64,000 nt of DNA from Geitlerinema sp. S16 (GCA_011390275.1 JAABST010000005.1:62001-126000), one strand, 5' to 3'. Positions 35,049 through 44,946 are shown, counted from the stretch's first letter. The notes: generated by a model not told the origin, from the sequence alone. A program made the numbers and translations.

Positions 35049-37445
35049 TTAAACCAGTACAGGCTCATTGACCGTCACGAAATCGTTCATCGATCCAGCC
35101 AGAATGTCATCTTCAATCAAGCTCGGATCGCTGATGTTGAGTACAACACCGAAGATTTGGCCGCCGGAAAGGCGAGCAACAAAGTCTGACGCACCGTCAT
35201 TGTTGTAGTCTTCGATCGAGAAAGAAACGTCCTGGATGACGTCTGCCGAGATAGCGAGACGGTCAACACCCACTTCGTAGTCAGTAATGATATCGATACT
35301 GAGCGAAGTTTGCGTTGTGACGTCAAGTTTGGTCATGAATGCGAACGTATCTGCTCCCGCGCCACCGGTGATTTCATCAACGCCGCGATCGCCTGTCAGG
35401 ATATCATCGCCGTCGCCGCCATCTACGATATCATCACCGTTGCCGCCACGAACAATGTCATCACCGCCGCCGCCGCGAACAATGTCATCACCTTCATTGC
35501 CGTTGATGATATCGAGGCCATCCCCCCCTTCAATTAGGTCATTCCCCCCTAGGGCAACAGCAATATCGTTACCTTCCGCACAGTCAATTACGTCATCACC
35601 ACCACCGGAAATCACCACATCACTGTCGATCGTTCCCAAGATCACTTCAGCGTTATCCGACGTGATCACCGTGTTGGAATCTTCAGTATTGAGGTCGATC
35701 TCATCAAGGCCATCGCCATCAGAATCACCATCTGCATCGAAGATCGTTTCGTAGTCCGCCGTCAGCGCAGAGATGGTGTTACCCCAATGAATTTGGAGGG
35801 TGATTTTACTCTTGATCAGGAGCGAAACTGCAACCGCGCCAGTGCCATTCGCATCGCCGCCGATCGAAACTCCACCATCGCCGAGGACTTCATCCACCAC
35901 ATCCTGAGGCAGCGGTTCATAAAAACCAATCAGGTCATCGGACAGGGTAATGACTTTTGCAAACAGTTCAGCATTGGCCGTCGATTCTTCCGGTGAGTTA
36001 AAGCCGGTACGGATGCTTTCGCCGCCATCACTGGAGAAACCAATGAGCTGAATCGTATAGTCTTGGCCGTCAAGCTCGAACGAGACCGGCGCAACGCCAC
36101 CGGAGTTGAGACGCAGGCGATCGCCATCTAGCACCGGATCGCCGGTGGTGTTCGGGCTATTAAAGATATCAAACAGAAACTCGAAAGACAGCGTATCGCT
36201 GGCAACATCCGAAACCTCATCAACAGAGGAATCGTCGTCCGTAACTTCATTAACGACACCATCCGTGTCGTCGAGGTTATCATCGTCCTCGCCACCGATC
36301 GACGAATCATCGGCATCATCCGAATCATCGTCATCCGAATCATCGGCATCATCATCCGAATCATCATCGGCATCATCGTCATCCGAATCATCATCGGCAT
36401 CATCATCATCCGAATCATCGTCATCCGAATCATCCGACGAATCGCTAACTACGACTTCATCAACACTATCGGACGTACTATCATCATCAGAGACTTCCGA
36501 ATCGTCATCATCTGCGGTTAGCTCGCCAAACTCAAGCTTGAGCGTAAACGGAAACTCACCATTAAAGGCTTCGTTGACCGTACCGTTGGTGTAGAGCAAA
36601 TCACCAAGCGAGAAAATTTCGTCAGCTTGAACATCAAATTCAAGACCGTCGAATTGCAGGACGTTGACAAAACTATCCCCAACCGGAACACCCCACTCAA
36701 AGCGGTTGTCATCACCACCATCCGCATCCAGAATCTCGAAGACCGCAGAACCTGCTTCTAGCGGTTCGCCGAACATAGCAAAGGATTTGCCGGTGATCGA
36801 TGCGTCTTCTGCAACATCATCGACGACTTCATCGATGCTGTCACCCGTATCGTCTCCAGTCGTTTCGAGGATCGCGATCGCATCACCCGTCAGCTTGCTG
36901 CTCTGCGTCCGTACGCCAAATTCTTCACCCGTAATATCTGCGAGCGTAATGCCGCTGATCACAAAACTGGTTTCGGTGAGAACACCTTGGCCACCTCCAG
37001 CGTTGCCCGTTTCGACTCCAACGTCAAAGGCACTGGGATTTATACCGGGATTGCTGCCCGGTTTGCTGACGCTATCGGAAACAAAGCTAGTTGCAATGAC
37101 ATCATCACCCGTGATGCTCAATGCATCGAGGATGGCGGCTTCGTCATTGGCGAGATTGAAAAATACGCCGAGGATATCTTCGGTTGCGGAGACGGAAACG
37201 AGAACGCCACCATCGCTATCTGCTAGCGAAATCGCGGCGGAGTTTTTACCATCCTTCAGCGTGAACTTTAGGCCACTATCGGCGACACCGGTAGTGACGG
37301 CGGGGTCTGCATCGGTTGATGCGGAGGGATCGATAATCTCTTCATCTACAGCCGTTGTTGTCGGCGTAGAGGAATCACTAATAGTATTGTCATCTACGGT
37401 TGTTGTCGTTGCGTCATCGACGATTACAGACGTTAGATCTTCCAT
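35049..37445 (-). CDS. Acidic RTX-type protein with choice-of-anchor-K-like domain
   Basis: A 798-aa protein. N-terminal residues 1-60 are Thr/Ser/Asp-rich. About 60-230 resembles an extracellular beta domain (VSVSATEDILGVFFNLAND). An Asp/Ser/Glu run (DDSDDDDADD repeated, about 325-400) is a flexible acidic linker. About 420-530 looks like a choice-of-anchor-K domain (LSFEFLFDIFNSPNTTGDP ... DYTIQLIGFS). Hemolysin-type repeats GGDGDDILTGDRGVDEITGGAGADTF then lead into the C-terminal SIDIITDYEVGVDRLAI domain. It has no signal peptide, so it is probably a type I-secreted surface protein. ATG at 37445. No exporter was found. Confidence 0.82.
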   Translation of the reverse strand: MEDLTSVIVDDATTTTVDDNTISDSSTPTTTAVDEEIIDPSASTDADPAVTTGVADSGLKFTLKDGKNSAAISLADSDGGVLVSVSATEDILGVFFNLANDEAAILDALSITGDDVIATSFVSDSVSKPGSNPGINPSAFDVGVETGNAGGGQGVLTETSFVISGITLADITGEEFGVRTQSSKLTGDAIAILETTGDDTGDSIDEVVDDVAEDASITGKSFAMFGEPLEAGSAVFEILDADGGDDNRFEWGVPVGDSFVNVLQFDGLEFDVQADEIFSLGDLLYTNGTVNEAFNGEFPFTLKLEFGELTADDDDSEVSDDDSTSDSVDEVVVSDSSDDSDDDDSDDDDADDDSDDDDADDDSDDDADDSDDDDSDDADDSSIGGEDDDNLDDTDGVVNEVTDDDSSVDEVSDVASDTLSFEFLFDIFNSPNTTGDPVLDGDRLRLNSGGVAPVSFELDGQDYTIQLIGFSSDGGESIRTGFNSPEESTANAELFAKVITLSDDLIGFYEPLPQDVVDEVLGDGGVSIGGDANGTGAVAVSLLIKSKITLQIHWGNTISALTADYETIFDADGDSDGDGLDEIDLNTEDSNTVITSDNAEVILGTIDSDVVISGGGDDVIDCAEGNDIAVALGGNDLIEGGDGLDIINGNEGDDIVRGGGGDDIVRGGNGDDIVDGGDGDDILTGDRGVDEITGGAGADTFAFMTKLDVTTQTSLSIDIITDYEVGVDRLAISADVIQDVSFSIEDYNNDGASDFVARLSGGQIFGVVLNISDPSLIEDDILAGSMNDFVTVNEPVLV

Positions 37446-38013
37446 CTTGATTACCTGAGTTTGAGTAACGTTAAATTCAACAGACGGTTCGAGCGGTAGA
37501 CGTAGATGAGTTGCGCATTTACATCTACTGATCGCTTGATATTGGCGATCGACCCTAAAACATAGTCAATAATCTAGTGATTTATGCGTGCGGGGTGGTT
37601 CGTTGTCGCGATTCAACGGATGTGAGGTTTGCAACCTAACGATCGAACATTTTCAACGTCTAAAATTTCTCGGAAGAGAAAATTAAGACGATGTACGACC
37701 ATCACGCAATGGCAGACCCACAGTTTAGAGCTTTACCCTGACACGCTGACGAAGCGTTGATCTGTATTAGAGCCATGCTATTAAAGGACGTTAATGGCTT
37801 TACGGGGTTCCCGGCTGGACGAAAGTCAGGAATAGAAGACTGGATAAAATGAGCGAAAAAGGCAGGACTTCAGCAGAAGTCCCACTTCGGAACGAGCCTT
37901 TGTCGTTCCAGTTTTCAGGACGATGTGAGAAGTCGGACTTCTAACCCATCGACGCCGCCTAAATTTAGTATCATCATCACCAGTATTGTCAGTCCCATAA
38001 CCGAGAACCGATC
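37446..38013. other. Gene-free region between RTX gene and ureC
   Basis: About 570 bp between divergent genes. It should hold both promoters. It contains copy B of the dispersed inverted repeat at 37875-37948, ending about 65 bp before ureC. Nothing else was recognised. Confidence 0.55.
37875..37948. repeat. Dispersed inverted repeat, copy B
   Basis: Arms GAAGTCCCACTTC (37876-37888) and GAAGTCGGACTTC (37929-37941) are inverted with one mismatch. Shared blocks with copy A (1675-1748) are TTCAGGA, TGAGA and CTTCTAACCCA. Confidence 0.55.
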
Positions 38014-39723
38014 GTGAGCTACCCAATGGATCGCCGTGCCTACGCTGAAACCTACGGCCCGACCGTCGGCGATCGCGTCCGTCTAGCCGACACCGAAATC
38101 ATCATCGAAGTCGAACGCGACTACACCACCTACGGCGACGAGGTGAAATTCGGCGGTGGTAAGGTCATCCGCGACGGTATGGGACAGTCGCCGATCACGA
38201 ACGCCGATGGTGCGGTGGATGTGGTGATTACCAATGCGCTGATTCTCGACTGGTGGGGCATCGTCAAGGCGGATATTGGCATCAAGGATGGCAAGATTTT
38301 TAAGATTGGTAAAGCTGGAAATCCCTTAGTTCAGGACAATATCGATATCATCATCGGCCCTGGAACCGAGGCGATCGCCGGGGAAGGCTCGATCGTCACC
38401 GCAGGCGGCATCGATAGCCACATTCACTTTATTTGTCCGCAACAGATCGAAACGGCACTCGCCTCCGGTGTCACCACCATGATCGGCGGTGGAACCGGCC
38501 CCGCCACCGGAACCAATGCCACCACCTGCACACCGGGGCCGTGGAATCTCCACATGATGCTCCGTGCCGCCGAAGCGTTCCCGATTAACCTCGGCTTTAT
38601 GGGCAAGGGCAACAGTGCTAAACCCGAAGGCTTGGTAGAGCAGGTGTTAGCCGGGGCGATGGGGCTGAAGCTGCACGAGGATTGGGGGACGACACCGGCA
38701 ACGATCGATACCTGCCTAACGGTGGCCGACCTTTACGATATCCAGGTGGCGATCCACACCGACACGCTTAACGAGGCCGGTTTCGTGGAAAACACGATCG
38801 CCGCCTTCAAAGATCGCGCCATCCACACCTATCACACCGAAGGCGCAGGCGGTGGTCACGCACCCGACATCATCAAGGTTTGCGCCCTGGCGAACGTGCT
38901 GCCGTCGTCCACCAACCCGACGCGCCCCTACACCGTCAACACCCTGGAAGAACACCTGGATATGCTGATGGTGTGCCACCACCTCGATCGCGGTATTGCG
39001 GAGGATGTGGCCTTTGCGGAGTCGCGGATTCGCCGGGAGACGATCGCGGCGGAGGATATCCTGCATGATCTGGGGGCGTTCAGTGCGATCGCCTCGGATT
39101 CTCAGGCGATGGGTCGTGTGGGTGAGGTGATTATCCGCACGTGGCAGACGGCGCACAAGATGAAGGTGCAGCGGGGAGCGTTGGCGGGCGATAGCGATCG
39201 TAATGACAATGAGCGGGCGAAGCGTTACGTGGCGAAGTACACGATCAATCCGGCGATCATGCATGGGATTGCGGATACGGTGGGTTCGATCGAGGTGGGT
39301 AAGCTGGCGGATTTGTGTCTGTGGAAACCGGCGTTTTTCGGGGTTAAGCCGGAGCTGGTGATTAAGGGCGGGACGATCGCCTACGCGCAGATGGGTGATG
39401 CGAATGCGAGTATCCCGACGCCGCAGCCGGTGCATATGCAGCCGATGTTTGCGGCCTATGGTGCGGCGAAGTTTGCGACGAGTGTGACGTTTATGTCGCA
39501 GGCGTCGATTGATCGGGGTGTGGCGGAGACGTTGGGGTTACGGAAGCTGATCGCGCCGGTGTCGAATTGTCGGACGATCGGCAAGGCGGATATGAAGTTG
39601 AATGATGCGTGTCCGGCGATCGAGGTGGATTCGGAGACGTATGAGGTGCGGGCGGATGGTGAGTTGTTGACTTGTGAGCCTGCGACGGTGTTGCCGATGG
39701 CGCAGCGTTATTTCTTGTTCTAG
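38014..39723 (+). CDS. ureC: Urease subunit alpha
   Basis: A 569-aa nickel urease catalytic subunit, hydrolysing urea to ammonia and carbamate in the cytoplasm. All active-site residues are in place: H136 and H138 (DSHIHF), carbamylated K219 (GLKLHEDW), H248 (VAIHTD), H274 (HTYHTEG), the flap C321-H322-H323 and D362 (SDSQAMGR). The GTG at 38014 is used because it gives the normal [21 protein letters not shown]-terminus. ATG 38026 is possible. No ureA, ureB or accessory genes lie in the window, so they must be elsewhere, as in several cyanobacteria with dispersed urease genes. The next gene downstream is an unrelated GNAT-like ORF. Confidence 0.97.
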   Translation: MSYPMDRRAYAETYGPTVGDRVRLADTEIIIEVERDYTTYGDEVKFGGGKVIRDGMGQSPITNADGAVDVVITNALILDWWGIVKADIGIKDGKIFKIGKAGNPLVQDNIDIIIGPGTEAIAGEGSIVTAGGIDSHIHFICPQQIETALASGVTTMIGGGTGPATGTNATTCTPGPWNLHMMLRAAEAFPINLGFMGKGNSAKPEGLVEQVLAGAMGLKLHEDWGTTPATIDTCLTVADLYDIQVAIHTDTLNEAGFVENTIAAFKDRAIHTYHTEGAGGGHAPDIIKVCALANVLPSSTNPTRPYTVNTLEEHLDMLMVCHHLDRGIAEDVAFAESRIRRETIAAEDILHDLGAFSAIASDSQAMGRVGEVIIRTWQTAHKMKVQRGALAGDSDRNDNERAKRYVAKYTINPAIMHGIADTVGSIEVGKLADLCLWKPAFFGVKPELVIKGGTIAYAQMGDANASIPTPQPVHMQPMFAAYGAAKFATSVTFMSQASIDRGVAETLGLRKLIAPVSNCRTIGKADMKLNDACPAIEVDSETYEVRADGELLTCEPATVLPMAQRYFLF

Positions 39724-39760
39724 ATTATCGTACAATAAAACATAAACAGGAATCAAGTCT

Positions 39761-40318
39761 ATGTTTGAGGTTCAACTTGTTAACGTGGCTAATAAGGCGC
39801 TCGTGACAGGTTTACTCATGCCACTGACTGAGAAGCATCTTGATGATGTGGCAACGTTTTGGAAACCGCGATTATCTCCAAGGGAGGTTGATTATGATTG
39901 GGATTGGGTGTTCAAAAAGAGAATCTATAACATTCGGACACAACAGCTAGAAGGCTGGGCGATCGAATACGAAGACATCACCCAAGGACTTATCCTCTGG
40001 GACGCATCGGGTCGGCGTTCTCGCCTAGAGCGCGACGCCCGTGTTGTCTATATTTTCTCTGTTGCAACAGCTCCGTGGAATAGAATGGAGATCCAACAGC
40101 CACCGAAATTTCAAGCGGTTGGAAGACAGCTCGTTCAGTTTGCTCGTTCAAAGAGCCTAGATCTTGGCTTCGGGGGGCGTGTTGGTCTTCACGCTCTGCC
40201 AGAAGTTGAGGAGTTCTATCGACGCTTGAACATGACAGAAATTCCTGGCAGTCCTGATGATAGTGAATCAGAGATTGAGCAACTTACTTATTTTGAGTGG
40301 CGGGCGATCTCTACTTAA
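39761..40318 (+). CDS. GNAT-like acetyltransferase family protein
   Basis: A 185-aa protein with a pattern seen in small cyanobacterial GNAT-like proteins: WAIEYEDITQGLILWDASGRRSRLERDARVVYIFSVATAPWNR, then GRQLVQFARSKSLDLGFGGRVGLHALPEVEEFYRRLNM, typical of the acetyl-CoA-binding and beta6-alpha4 region. ATG at 39761, with AGGAATC about 10 bases upstream. The substrate is unknown. It is followed after 38 bp by a 93-aa acidic protein, so the two may be one unit, in the style of GNAT toxin-antitoxin pairs but without a recognisable DNA-binding antitoxin. Confidence 0.7.
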   Translation: MFEVQLVNVANKALVTGLLMPLTEKHLDDVATFWKPRLSPREVDYDWDWVFKKRIYNIRTQQLEGWAIEYEDITQGLILWDASGRRSRLERDARVVYIFSVATAPWNRMEIQQPPKFQAVGRQLVQFARSKSLDLGFGGRVGLHALPEVEEFYRRLNMTEIPGSPDDSESEIEQLTYFEWRAIST

Positions 40319-40356
40319 ATGATCTAATTTGATAAATCCTATTGAGGAGCAACGTT

Positions 40357-40638
40357 ATGCACTACTCATTAAGTGAAGCTGAACTACTAGAGTTTGCGGC
40401 TCTTGAGGACGAGATCGGTCATAGCCTCTCTGCGGGCTTAGATTGGGGAGATCAAATTGGCGAATTCTTCCGTCAGTCCTGTAGCTATGTTGATAGTACG
40501 AAGTTAGGTGAGGTTTTAACAGAAGGTTTAGGCAATATTTTCTCAGATGCCGAGATCCAGGATTTGATCGAGTCTTTCCAGCAAGAGGTTTCTCGTAAAG
40601 TTGAACTAAAACTCGAACAACAACACAACCTAAGCTAA
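40357..40638 (+). CDS. Small acidic protein of unknown function
   Basis: A 93-aa protein, MHYSLSEAELLEFAALEDEIGHSLSAGLDW..., rich in Glu and helical throughout. The ATG at 40357 is preferred over TTG 40342 because GAGGAG lies 9 bases before it. No domain was recognised. It sits between the GNAT-like gene and the interrupted DUF4268 gene, in an A+T-rich patch with fewer HIP1 sites. Confidence 0.6.
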   Translation: MHYSLSEAELLEFAALEDEIGHSLSAGLDWGDQIGEFFRQSCSYVDSTKLGEVLTEGLGNIFSDAEIQDLIESFQQEVSRKVELKLEQQHNLS

Positions 40639-40693
40639 TTATTTCTCTAATATCAATCACAGCGATCAAGAATTCCTTTTGAGTCATTAAACT

Positions 40694-41984
40694 ATGCCAG
40701 AAAAAATGCCATTAGGAAGACTTGTAAAAGTCAATATTCGTGACTATTGGGAACGAGAAGATAATGATTTTACGCCGTGGTTAGCAGAGGAAGAAAATAT
40801 ACGTCTATTAGGCAATAGTATTGGCATTGATTTGGAGCTAGAGGCGCAAGAAAAAGAAGTTGGTCTGTTTCGAGCTGACCTACTTTGCAAAGATACTGCA
40901 ACCGGAGACTTTGTTTTAGTTGAGAATCAACTGGAACGTACCGATCATGGCCATTTAGGGCAACTTTTAACCTATGCTTCTGGATTAAATGCCGTTACAA
41001 TTATTTGGATTGCATTGCGATTTACAGAAGAACATAGAGCCGCTCTAGACTGGCTGAACGAAATAACTGATGAATCGATTCGATTCTTTGGTTTAGAAAT
41101 CGAATTATGGAAGATTGGCGACTCTGACTTAGCTCCTAAATTCAATCTTGTCGCAACACCGAATGATTGGAGCAAGACCGTTATTGGAGCGGCCAAAAAT
41201 ATTGAGAAAGCACAGCAAACTGGGATCAAAAAACTCCAGATTGACTACTGGACGGCCTCAGTACCGGGACAAAAAATGAAACTCTTACCTCATAAGCATT
41301 TCAGGCTATATCGGGTGAGTTTTAGGATGTGTGATATCCGTACTTTAATCTGAGCGTGTTCTGGAAATCTCCGACTAACGAGAGGATAGGCATTCCAGGA
41401 TTCAAGTAGTAGGTAGCCCAGCTCGAAAATCGCGAAAATGGACATCTTTTCGGCGGCTCAAACGTCCTCATAGCAAAAGGTCTACGTTTTTTGTCCCTGT
41501 ACTGAGCTGGACGGCTTTTCGTTCACTGGCTCTTGAAGAAGCAAGTCTAATTAAACCCACCAAACCCTTACCTCAGAATTGGATGAATTTGGCGATCGGT
41601 CGAAGTGGCTTTCTCTTACTTGCTATTGTTTCAACTTGGAATCGTCAAACTGAAAGTTATGAAAGTGGCGAAATTAGAGCGGAGTTAATCACAAATCATT
41701 CTGATATTAACGAATCTCAAGGCTATTTTGCATTACTTCAGCGACAAAAGGATGACACTGAATCTGAGTTTGGTCAACCATTTGAGTGGGATATGCAAGC
41801 TGATCGAAAAACTTGTCGGATTGTTATCCGTCAAGATGCTGATATTAATAATCATAGCGATTGGGATCGTCAGCATCGATGGTTGATTCAAACACTGGAT
41901 CGAATGCACAACATTTTCGCGCATCGCGTCAAATTATTGAGTCTTGACGAACCGTTTATCCAAGATATAGTCGATAATTCGTAG
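40694..41984 (+). pseudogene. DUF4268 / PDDEXK-like protein gene interrupted by a MITE
   Basis: Two fragments in different frames on either side of a 250-bp element. Removing the element and one copy of the 9-bp duplication joins IDYWTA to FRSLALEEASLIKP in frame and gives a complete 343-aa protein. The N-terminal part has a nuclease-like segment (LFRADLLCKDTATGDFVLVENQLERTDHGHLGQ), with acidic and Gln-rich residues as in PD-(D/E)XK folds. The C-terminal part is DUF4268 (IGRSGFLLLAIVSTWN ... WDRQHRWLIQTLDRM). As it stands the upstream frame runs into the element and stops at 41353. The final TAG (41982) is part of a dispersed repeat. Confidence 0.88.
41257..41506. mobile_element. MITE, 250 bp, inserted in the DUF4268 gene
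   Basis: Ends CTCAGTACCGGGACAAAAAA and, in reverse complement, CTCAGTACAGGGACAAAAAA, 19 of 20 matching. It is flanked by an exact 9-bp duplication, CTGGACGGC (41248-41256 and 41507-41515). There is no coding capacity. The ends match the element at 29896-30050. A 9-bp duplication fits IS4-type transposases, which must act in trans. Confidence 0.92.
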
Positions 41985-42001
41985 GGTGGGCATCGCCACC
42001 G
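41982..42001. repeat. Half copy of TAGGGTGGGCAT repeat
   Basis: TAGGGTGGGCATCGCCACC follows the last codon of the DUF4268 frame. Its first triplet is that gene's stop codon. The right half of the palindrome is missing. Confidence 0.5.
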
Positions 42002-42252
42002 ACCGACAATTCCAGCCCATTAGCTAAATTATTGAAGCCGGAGCTGATCCATCACAATGGATCGTGGATAGGTCAATACTGAATGCTGTTAGTTGACCAA
42101 CAATCCAATTTTTCAAGATCTTTGAACGAGGGAGAGAGTGCCAATCCTGTAAACTCGGGTCACACACAAAGCCATGAACACCGATCGCCCATAACCCGAT
42201 CACCCGTTCATGCATCCACCCCACAACCCCCAGCGCGATCCGAACCCAAGCG

Positions 42253-43326
42253 ATGAAAGCACTCATTCTGTCAGGAGGAAAAGGCACACGCCTGCGTCCC
42301 CTCACCTACACCGGCGCAAAACAGCTCGTCCCCGTCGCCAATAAACCGATCCTGTGGTACGGCATCGAAGGCATCGTCGCCGCAGGCATCACCGACATCG
42401 GCATCGTCATCAGCCCCGAAACCGGCGATGAAGTCCGATCGCGCACCGGCAATGGCGACCAATTCGGCGCGACCATTAGCTACATCTGCCAAGACCAACC
42501 CCTCGGCCTCGCCCACGCCGTCAAAATTTCCCAGGACTTCCTCCGTGACTCGCCGTTTATCATGTTCCTCGGCGATAACCTGATCGAACACGAACTTAAA
42601 TCCTTTCTCGATCGCTTCATCGAAAAACAACTCGACGCCCTGATCCTGCTGCGCCCCGTGGAAAATCCGTCGGCCTTTGGCGTCGCGAAGGTGGATGCCG
42701 ATGGCCGCGTGCTGGCCTTGGTCGAAAAACCGAAAGATCCGCCGTCAAACCTGGCACTGGTGGGGATTTACTATTTTTCGCCCTACATTCACGAGGCGAT
42801 CGCCCAGATCCAACCCTCCGCACGGGGCGAGCTGGAAATCACCGACGCAATCCAAAAACTCATCGACCTCGATCGCCCGGTGGACTCGCGCGTGATTGAA
42901 GGTTGGTGGCTCGATACCGGCAAAAAAGATGATTTGCTCAGTGCGAATCAAATCGTGCTGGATGCCCAGGTGGTGACCGACATTCGGGGAGAGCTGGATA
43001 AGGCGACGAAAATCGATGGGCGGGTGCGGATTGGCGCGGGGTCAACGGTGAAAAATAGCCTGATTCGTGGGCCGGTGGCGATCGGTGACAATTGCCGCAT
43101 CGAAAACTGTTTTATTGGCCCCTACAGTAGCATCGCCGACGGTGTCACCCTGCTGGATACCGATATCGAACACAGTGTCATTTTGCGCGATGCCACCATT
43201 TCCGGGATTAAACAACGGATTGTTGATAGCCTGATCGGACAACGGGCGCGGTTGGGCGAGGCCGTACCGCGTCCGAAGGCGCTCCGGTTCATGATCGGCG
43301 ATGATTGTCAGGTGGAATTGGTGTAG
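42253..43326 (+). CDS. rmlA: Glucose-1-phosphate thymidylyltransferase, long form
   Basis: A 357-aa nucleotidyltransferase that makes dTDP-glucose for deoxysugar (for example rhamnose) synthesis. The signature GGKGTRLRPLT (residues 8-18), the metal and sugar-binding FLGDN, and VEKP are intact. It is the long version with a C-terminal left-handed beta-helix (hexapeptide-like DGRVRIGAGSTVKNSLIRGPVAIGDNCRI), about 65 aa longer than RmlA of E. coli. ATG at 42253, with GCGATGAAAGC at the start. The CRTISO-like gene begins 22 bp after its stop, so the two are probably co-transcribed. Confidence 0.93.
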   Translation: MKALILSGGKGTRLRPLTYTGAKQLVPVANKPILWYGIEGIVAAGITDIGIVISPETGDEVRSRTGNGDQFGATISYICQDQPLGLAHAVKISQDFLRDSPFIMFLGDNLIEHELKSFLDRFIEKQLDALILLRPVENPSAFGVAKVDADGRVLALVEKPKDPPSNLALVGIYYFSPYIHEAIAQIQPSARGELEITDAIQKLIDLDRPVDSRVIEGWWLDTGKKDDLLSANQIVLDAQVVTDIRGELDKATKIDGRVRIGAGSTVKNSLIRGPVAIGDNCRIENCFIGPYSSIADGVTLLDTDIEHSVILRDATISGIKQRIVDSLIGQRARLGEAVPRPKALRFMIGDDCQVELV

Positions 43327-43348
43327 TTAGCGGGTGAGGGATGACAGA

Positions 43349-44893
43349 ATGACCGGTGATAACACCAGCCATACCTACGATGCGATCGTGATTGGGAGCG
43401 GCATCGGTGGTCTGTGCGCGGCGGCGATGTTGGCGCGGTATGGCAAACGGGTGGTGGTGTGCGAAAGCCATTCTGTGGCCGGTGGTGCGGCGCATGAATT
43501 TGTCCGGGATGGCTTTCGCTTTGATTCGGGGCCGTCGTTTTATTGCGGCCTGAGCGATCGCACCAGCCTCAATCCGCTGCGCCAAGTCCTCGACGCGATC
43601 GGCGAAACCGTCGAAGCGATCGCCTACGATCCCCTCGGTCACTATCATTTTCCCGATCGGAGCGTCCCGATTTATGGCAACGCCGAACGCTATCGCGCCG
43701 AACTCGCCAAGGTTACGCCCAGCGGTGCGGCGGAGTTTGCCGAATTTGAGCAGGCGATGCTACGGATGTACGCAGGCTTGAAAGATGTGCCGTCGATCGC
43801 GCTGCGATCGGACTGGCAGGCGATCCCGCTGCTGTTCTCACGCTACGCGATCGGGATGCTGAAGCTGTTACCGTCGATCGCTGATGTAGACAAATCCGTC
43901 GGACGGATCGCTGATCGTTATATTCGCGATCCCTGGGTGCGGCGTTTGCTCGACATTGAATGCTTTTTGCTGTCGGGACTGAAGGCGCACGGGACGATCG
44001 CGCCGGAGGTGGCGTTTATGCTGGGTGAACGGGATCGATCGGTGATTGATTATCCGATCGGCGGCAGCGGCGCGATCGTTGCAGCCCTGGTGCGGGGTTT
44101 GGAGAAATGGGGCGGTGTGTTGCGGTTGCGATCGCCGGTCGAGCAAATCACGATCGAGCAGGGTCGCGCCGTGGGGGTGCGGCTGAAGTCCGGCGAACCT
44201 TTGCACGCGCCGATCGTGATTTCCAATGCGACGATTTGGGACACGTACAGTCAGTTATTAGACGCGGACGATCTGCCCGATCGCGATCGTCAACAGGCGA
44301 TCGCCACGCCCGCGATCGACAGCTTCATGCATCTCCATCTCGGTATTCGCGCCGACGGTCTCGACGATCTGACCGGCCATCATGTCATCGTCCATAACCC
44401 CGATCGCGACATCGCTGAACCGGGCAATACCTGCATGGTCTCGATTCCTACGGTTTGGGATCGCAGCCTCGCCCCCGAGGGTCACCACACGATTCATGCC
44501 TATACGCTTGAACCGTTTGAGACCTGGGCAAACATTGACAGACTTAGCAATGCTTACGATCAGCTCAAACACGATCGCGCCCAATCGCTGTATCGCTCTC
44601 TAGAACGCATCATCCCCGATCTGCGCGATCGGCTCGTCCTCGATCTGATCGGAACCCCGCTCACCCACGCCCGTTTCCTGCGACGCCACAACGGAACCTA
44701 CGGCCCCGCCATTCCTGCCGAACGCGATCGTTTCCCGAGTTGCCAGACGCCCATACCCGGACTCTACCGCGTCGGCGATAGCACGATGCCGGGAATCGGA
44801 GTTCCGGCGGTGGCCGCGTCGGGGATTCTCTGCGCAAATTCGTTGGTCAGTAACGATCAGGTTATCGAAATGTTAAACGCGATCGGCTGTTAG
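43349..44893 (+). CDS. FAD-dependent oxidoreductase, CRTISO/phytoene-desaturase-like
   Basis: A 514-aa flavoprotein with the Rossmann dinucleotide motif VIGSGIGGLCAAAMLARYGKRVVVCE near the N-terminus and the C-terminal family end GLYRVGDSTMPGIGVPAVAASG. It resembles carotenoid isomerases/desaturases, although it could act on another polyene or a retinol-like substrate. ATG 43349 is chosen because GAGGG lies 8 bases before it; the frame also allows GTG 43334. It follows the thymidylyltransferase gene closely. A terminator hairpin lies downstream. Confidence 0.82.
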   Translation: MTGDNTSHTYDAIVIGSGIGGLCAAAMLARYGKRVVVCESHSVAGGAAHEFVRDGFRFDSGPSFYCGLSDRTSLNPLRQVLDAIGETVEAIAYDPLGHYHFPDRSVPIYGNAERYRAELAKVTPSGAAEFAEFEQAMLRMYAGLKDVPSIALRSDWQAIPLLFSRYAIGMLKLLPSIADVDKSVGRIADRYIRDPWVRRLLDIECFLLSGLKAHGTIAPEVAFMLGERDRSVIDYPIGGSGAIVAALVRGLEKWGGVLRLRSPVEQITIEQGRAVGVRLKSGEPLHAPIVISNATIWDTYSQLLDADDLPDRDRQQAIATPAIDSFMHLHLGIRADGLDDLTGHHVIVHNPDRDIAEPGNTCMVSIPTVWDRSLAPEGHHTIHAYTLEPFETWANIDRLSNAYDQLKHDRAQSLYRSLERIIPDLRDRLVLDLIGTPLTHARFLRRHNGTYGPAIPAERDRFPSCQTPIPGLYRVGDSTMPGIGVPAVAASGILCANSLVSNDQVIEMLNAIGC

Positions 44894-44921
44894 CCGTAGG
44901 ACATCGACCAACAACAAAAAA

Positions 44922-44946
44922 CGCGGAAGTTGAAATAACTTCCGCG
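44922..44946. terminator. Bidirectional terminator between CRTISO-like and sulfur carrier genes
   Basis: A stem CGCGGAAGTT/AACTTCCGCG with a 5-base loop lies between convergent genes. On the minus strand it is followed by TTTTTTGTTG, a good rho-independent signal for the sulfur carrier gene. Confidence 0.75.
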
